Assembly (NCBI GenBank): GCA_021014325.1
Contig: CM037475.1
Location: forward strand, 589,001 to 653,000
Direction: 5' to 3'
DNA: 64,000 bases
From: Plazaster borealis
Taxonomy: Eukaryota; Echinodermata; Asteroidea; Forcipulatida; Labidiasteridae
Position numbers and translations under genes: made by a program. Below, piece by piece: positions 59,545-64,000 of this stretch (the first letter of the stretch is position 1; every line of letters begins with the position of its first letter). The notes below the pieces were generated by a model that ran no database searches, was not told where the DNA came from, and worked only from the letters and a program-made list of their open reading frames with translations.

Positions 59545-59927
59545 TTAAAAGCACTGAACACGTTTGGTAATTTTTAAAGACCAGTATTCTCACTTGGTGT
59601 ATCCCAACATATGCATACAATAACAAGCCTGTGAGAATTTGGGCTCAATTAATTTGTCATTGAAGTTGCAAGAAAATGATGAAAGAAATAACACCCTTGT
59701 TGTACAAATTTGTGTGCTTTCAGATAGGAATAAAAGGCTTCTTGCAAGAAGTCTTTTATTATTTTAGTGAGAAATTACCTCTTTCTCAAAAACTACGTTA
59801 CTTCAGAGGGAGTCGTGTCTCACAATGTTTTATACTATCAACAGCTCTCCGTTGCTCGTTACCAAGTAAGTTTTTATGCTAAAATAAATATTTTGAGTAA
59901 TTACCAAACGTGTACAGTGCCTTTAAA
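59545..59927. mobile_element. MITE, CACGTTTGGTAATT family (copy 4)
   Basis: Left TTAAAAGCACTGAACACGTT, right ACCAAACGTGTACAGTGCCT then TTAAAG. Only about 200 bases after copy 3 and closely similar to it. Confidence 0.9.
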
Positions 59928-61984
59928 GAGGATGGGCCATGGTGAATGAAGTTGATGTTATTTATTAGTTTTCTGCTTTCTATAATTCTTACATCGGACA
60001 CACTTCTCTTTTGTGACATGTAAACCTTTAAAAAAAAAAAAAAACTTCTAGCATGGCCCAACCTCTTTCAGAACCCTGTTAGTTGTACATACAAGTAAAA
60101 TGCAAATCGAAAGCAGCCTGCTTGTCTACATTAACGCAGCTCTGGTGAAACCACCATGTGCAGTCATCACATTGAATCCAAGACACCGGTTGTTTCTGTT
60201 AAAATTAAATTGAAATCCATAATATATCAAGATAAATGGCAGTTTTTGGGTAACTGAAAACAGCACATTTTTTCAAATCATGTCGTTTGCCTTTTTTATC
60301 TAACCATTGAAAATTTCTACGAATTTGGAGCTCATCTTTTTTGGAAAACCTGTTGTACGACAAATAATACTTTTTAATTTATCATGTGCACATATACATC
60401 ATTGTGTTGATTGTGATTGTTGTACCAAAATCAGCTTTTTGCACTTTTAGCGGTGTGCAGGTACAATTTCCACGGAGATTAAAGCATTTCAGATTTCAAT
60501 ATTTCACAGGATGATTGGTATACGTATCGACTTTAAAGAACAGTAAGCTTTCCGGTTGAAACTGATCCATTTTGTTATCATTACACAAAAGCTGTATCAT
60601 ACCTATAAAAAGGCACACTACATAAAAGACGATACAAACACGTACACGTATGTATAAACGTACAGCTCATGCAACAATTAAAAAATCCTAATAAATAATT
60701 ATTTCAATGAATTTGCTGCACCAACTCAATTTTAAACATGAGTAACAGTGAATGTTTTAGTCCTTGGACAGTAAATCCTCAATCGGATCAAAACTGATAT
60801 TTGTTCATAAATGTTAACATTTTTATCATTCAACAACCGTTCAGTAAATTCTGTGTTAAATGTGACTTTGCAACCAACAATTTTTTTTTAATGGCACATA
60901 GCCATATTTTTATTGGACACCATCATTGACATAGTTCCGCTCTCAAAAATGTTTTTAATTTTTTTTAATGAACTTAATGTATTTTCCATTTCCTACTGTC
61001 ACACATGTAAGGACTGTATCTCTTGTAAAATGGGTGCAGGACAAAGCTAAAGTTGACACTGAGAGCTGCTCTTCAACAAATGTGAAAATTGTCAGTTTTC
61101 TCCCTTACCTTTAAATTCAGTTGTCCGGGAATTCTCTTCAGTGCACAGGTCATACACTTATAACAAATGTTCTGTGACATATAAAAACAATTATTGTTTT
61201 TCATGCATCCGAAAAAAATAGTTGTTTGCATTACATATTAAAATAAAATTCAAATTGCATGGTTTGAAATTATTTAATGGTTATCTTGGGGATAAAATTG
61301 TGCAGAGCCTACACGTACCAGGTAAAATGAACGGCAATGGTAAGGAGGAAAAAAAATTAAAAATACAGATTTACATATACCTAACCTTACATGGTATAAA
61401 GATAATGACGGCAAAAAACTTTCCTTGAAATATTTCTGCCTGAAGTGTTATCATTTTGAAATAATAAATTAAATAAGATGTAAAATTTGGAATTAGTACA
61501 AAAATGCTTAATAGGTTTTTACTGTTTTCTTGCAAATTAAACAACGAAAACAGCTGACATTTTCACAGGTTGGTTTTATTTTAAGTATCTTGATTTGTGC
61601 AAAGAATAGATAATATTTGCAGTCATTTTACTAATGCTGAGCTTGGGCTTTAAGGGGAGGTCAGTTAACTGTGCTCATACCCCTATCCAACCAGTATATC
61701 GGCACAATTAACACATTCATCATTTTGTATTTGTAATTGCTTACATTGTCAGCATACATATAATGTAGATTTGACAAAAAATTTCTCCACACAATAAAAT
61801 AAATCAAGCAGTGACACGATATACTTAGAAAATATTTTGCATCACGCCATCATAGGTATGACAGGAAATATCAATATTTCATTTATGTTTCATCATGTCA
61901 TTCTTGCATCGGGGGATAGAACAATTAATTTTCTGGCCCTTCAACTGATAAGCACTGTTTATTCACAGTGCTGCGAAGCCAGTA
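59928..61984. other. About 2 kb AT-rich DNA without recognised gene
   Basis: No ORF over about 70 codons and no motif. It could be an intron or long 3' UTR of a gene outside the window. Confidence 0.35.
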
Positions 61985-62132
61985 TTCGGAAAAATTTCCG
62001 TATCCGGCCGCCACTTTTTCACTCATTCTAAAGCAATATCTCATTTGAGTAAATATAAACAGATAAAGATACTTACTATTTTATTTCATAATGAATGAAA
62101 AAGTGGCGGCCGGATACGGAAATTTTTCCGAA
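61985..62132. mobile_element. Hairpin MITE with 43-base arms
   Basis: TTCGGAAAAATTTCCGTATC and CGGCCGCCACTTTTTCA on the left (61985-62028) are mirrored at 62090-62132 around a 60-base A/T-rich loop. The arms differ by about one base. Confidence 0.88.
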
Positions 62133-62307
62133 AGCGAAAGTGGACTTCACAGGTGAATGTTAGTTAATATGTAGTCTTGTATATTTCAAGAGTGAAAATC
62201 CTCAAGTCGGTAATGAAACGCTTGTTACCATTGCGTTTTGAACAAGTGTTGGCCTTGCAATGTCCAGTGTTTTTGAGCATTTTTTGGCATAAGCAGCATG
62301 ATCATAA

Positions 62308-63170
62308 AAGCCCTGTCACACCTTGACGTTTTAGCCAGCGTATGCTGACGTATGAAAAAGTTGGCGAATACGCTGGCGTACGTCGAATAAGTTATGGGTA
62401 AGTTTTGTATAAGTCAACAGCACGCTGAAACACGCTGGTATACGTCGTAGTAAGGCGAGGTCGTCGAAAATTTTTGTGCATGCACAAAAATTGTCGGCGT
62501 ATGCCAGCGTGTGGCTCATAAGTCCCGCATAAGTTGTAGGTAAGTAATATGATCGTTGACACACGTTCACACACGTTACTTGTAAGTTAATCATAAGTCG
62601 ACATACGTAGAGATAATGTCTACCGTACCCAAAACTTATTTCTAACCTATGAGTAACGTGCTTTGAACCTATGTCAAACTTATCTCCAACGCATATAAAC
62701 GTATGTAGACGTTTTGACGTGTTCCGGACGACCACAGAACTTACTAAACGTGTTTCTAACTAACAGCTACCGTATAATGGCGTATTGGCAGCGTTTAGGG
62801 GAATTTGTGTATAAAAATGGGGTTCGCAGGAGGAACCCGTCAGTACTCCTCATCAAGAATCCATTGTCAGCAGATGTCCATGTAATCCGAGAGATGGAGG
62901 ATCCGGCAAGGCTGAGACGAGACTACCCACTAGCTGTCCTCCAACATCAGCATAACCTCATCGATTTGACACTGTGCCAGTTGCGTGCCAATAGAGCGAT
63001 ACGCTCCGTGCGCTGTGCATAAGTTAGACTATCGTTGGGCATAAGTTGTGAACGCCGGCAACACGCTAAGCATTCGTTGGTATTCGTTGGTATAAGTTAT
63101 ATAAACGTTATGGAAACGTTCTATGTAAGTTACTACTACGGTATGTATACGTCCAACTCGTTATGAATAC
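62308..63170. mobile_element. Possible DNA transposon remnant with dense degenerate subterminal repeats
   Basis: Begins CCCTGTCACACCTTGACG. It contains many short variants of CGCTGGCGTACGTCG, GTATGCCAGCGTGTGG and TAAGTT/AACGT on both strands, on either side of a small ORF at 62777-63022. No matching right terminus was found, so it is truncated or misread. Confidence 0.5.
62777..63022 (+). CDS. Small unknown ORF inside the repeat-rich element
   Basis: 81 codons from ATG 62777: MAYWQRLGEFVYKNGVRRRN near the start and RRDYPLAVLQHQHNLIDL later. Composition is that of a normal basic protein, unlike the repeats around it. I do not recognise the family; given the context a transposon-encoded protein or a captured exon is possible. 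Confidence 0.35.
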   Translation: MAYWQRLGEFVYKNGVRRRNPSVLLIKNPLSADVHVIREMEDPARLRRDYPLAVLQHQHNLIDLTLCQLRANRAIRSVRCA

Positions 63171-64000
63171 GCTTTGTCCTCCCGTACCCCAATTTCGCGC
63201 ATCACAAATATTCGCGCAGGTACCTTTCCGACGCATATTATTTTGTTTACAATACGCAGTGACTGAATTTTTTTTATTTCATGAAAGTATAAAGCCTCAT
63301 AAACAATTTCCTGCGAAGATGTGGAAAATCAAAGCCTTTCTGGTAAGATTTTAGATAAACTACAAATGTAGTATACAATCTTACCTTTTTAGACTAAATA
63401 CAAAACATAGCTAGATAAGATGGTCGATTAAAAAAACAAAACCACACTGAAAGTTCTGTGCGTATCGTCTGCCATACTTCAATACTTAAATTACAAGACC
63501 ACGTGATTTTCATTTAACAACAGAGGGCGTACAAAATACTACGGAAGGTTGAAGTGGACGTGCGCCTTATAATCCTTTTTTCAGAAATTACGAATTGTTT
63601 GCATTTAACTGGACGCGGGGCTTACCAACTTTGTGATAACAGCGCAGAGTCCATTTCCCACCTCGCCAACCCCACCACCCCTTCCCGTAAATAATTATCA
63701 CTGCCGATTTCAACCGGCAGCTTCCCTGCCGCACGGACTAAAGCATTTAGAAGAAAGGCGGGACAATAGGGACTCCGTAGTGGCGTTCCAGCCCAAGTGC
63801 GCGAATTCATGTGACGGAAAACGAAACTTGACAAATCGGGGTAGATTGCAGACGACGAGTTTCGTTGTGCTTTGACGATGTTCTGCGGGCTTCAAATTCT
63901 CCTCTCAGGTGGGCTTTGACATCAGACAATTAAAATTAAAGCTAAAAGTTGTTCTTGATTCTGTTAATCAAGTCAAAATTCAATTTCAATTCTTTTGTGC
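63171..64000. other. Unassigned; GC-richer patch near 63600-63900
   Basis: The patch has several CpGs and opposing short ORFs (63633-63875 +, 63622-63834 -). A 5' exon or promoter of a gene beyond the window is possible but unsupported. Confidence 0.3.

Overview
The window is metazoan nuclear DNA, most likely from an echinoderm and possibly a sea star. The evidence is three intron-rich alpha-L-fucosidase genes of animal type, a METTL23-type methyltransferase with animal exon structure, a CR1/L2-like LINE carrying a 2A-like motif of the kind reported in sea urchin LINEs, and dense MITE and tRNA-derived SINE families. I could not search databases, so the species is inference.

Layout. 1-5.0 kb: minisatellites around an intronless SBK-like kinase ORF (3501-4634, +) whose catalytic HRD reads HGN; a short inverted copy of the (AAC)-rich sequence behind it lies upstream between 47-base direct repeats. 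5-14.9 kb: intergenic or intronic DNA with MITEs, SINE pieces and a hairpin element with 15-base target duplications. 14.9-19.7 kb: METTL23-like gene (-), four exons found, last exon not found. 19.9-25 kb: a large foldback element, a 5'-truncated LINE (-) abutting a MITE with perfect 66-base inverted termini, and small repeats.

25.4-54.2 kb is the core: three GH29 alpha-L-fucosidase genes. FUCA-A (-, nine exons, 25411-38582) and FUCA-B (+, eight exons, 40391-46919) are divergent; FUCA-C (-, eight exons, 50321-54164) converges on FUCA-B. All three reconstruct without stops or frameshifts to 472, 460 and 459 residues, with signal peptides and conserved catalytic Asp/Glu residues. They should be secreted or lysosomal enzymes that remove alpha-L-fucose from glycans. 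FUCA-A is inflated by a 3.6 kb 82-base satellite in one intron and a nearly full-length but broken LINE in another, and has one intron the other two lack. Two exons are almost identical in DNA among the three genes while their neighbours have diverged, which suggests gene conversion. A broken extra copy of one of those exons lies in a FUCA-C intron.

54.4-64 kb: a TGGCTG-rich minisatellite, a 2.3 kb array of a 31-base satellite, three copies of a 350-base MITE, AT-rich DNA without a recognisable gene, a hairpin MITE, and a degenerate repeat-rich element with a short ORF near 62.8 kb.

No prokaryote-style system, CRISPR array or operon is present. The most notable signals are the fucosidase cluster with patchy exon homogenisation and an extra intron, the hairpin elements with clean target duplications, the 2A-like LINE and the HGN/DFR kinase.
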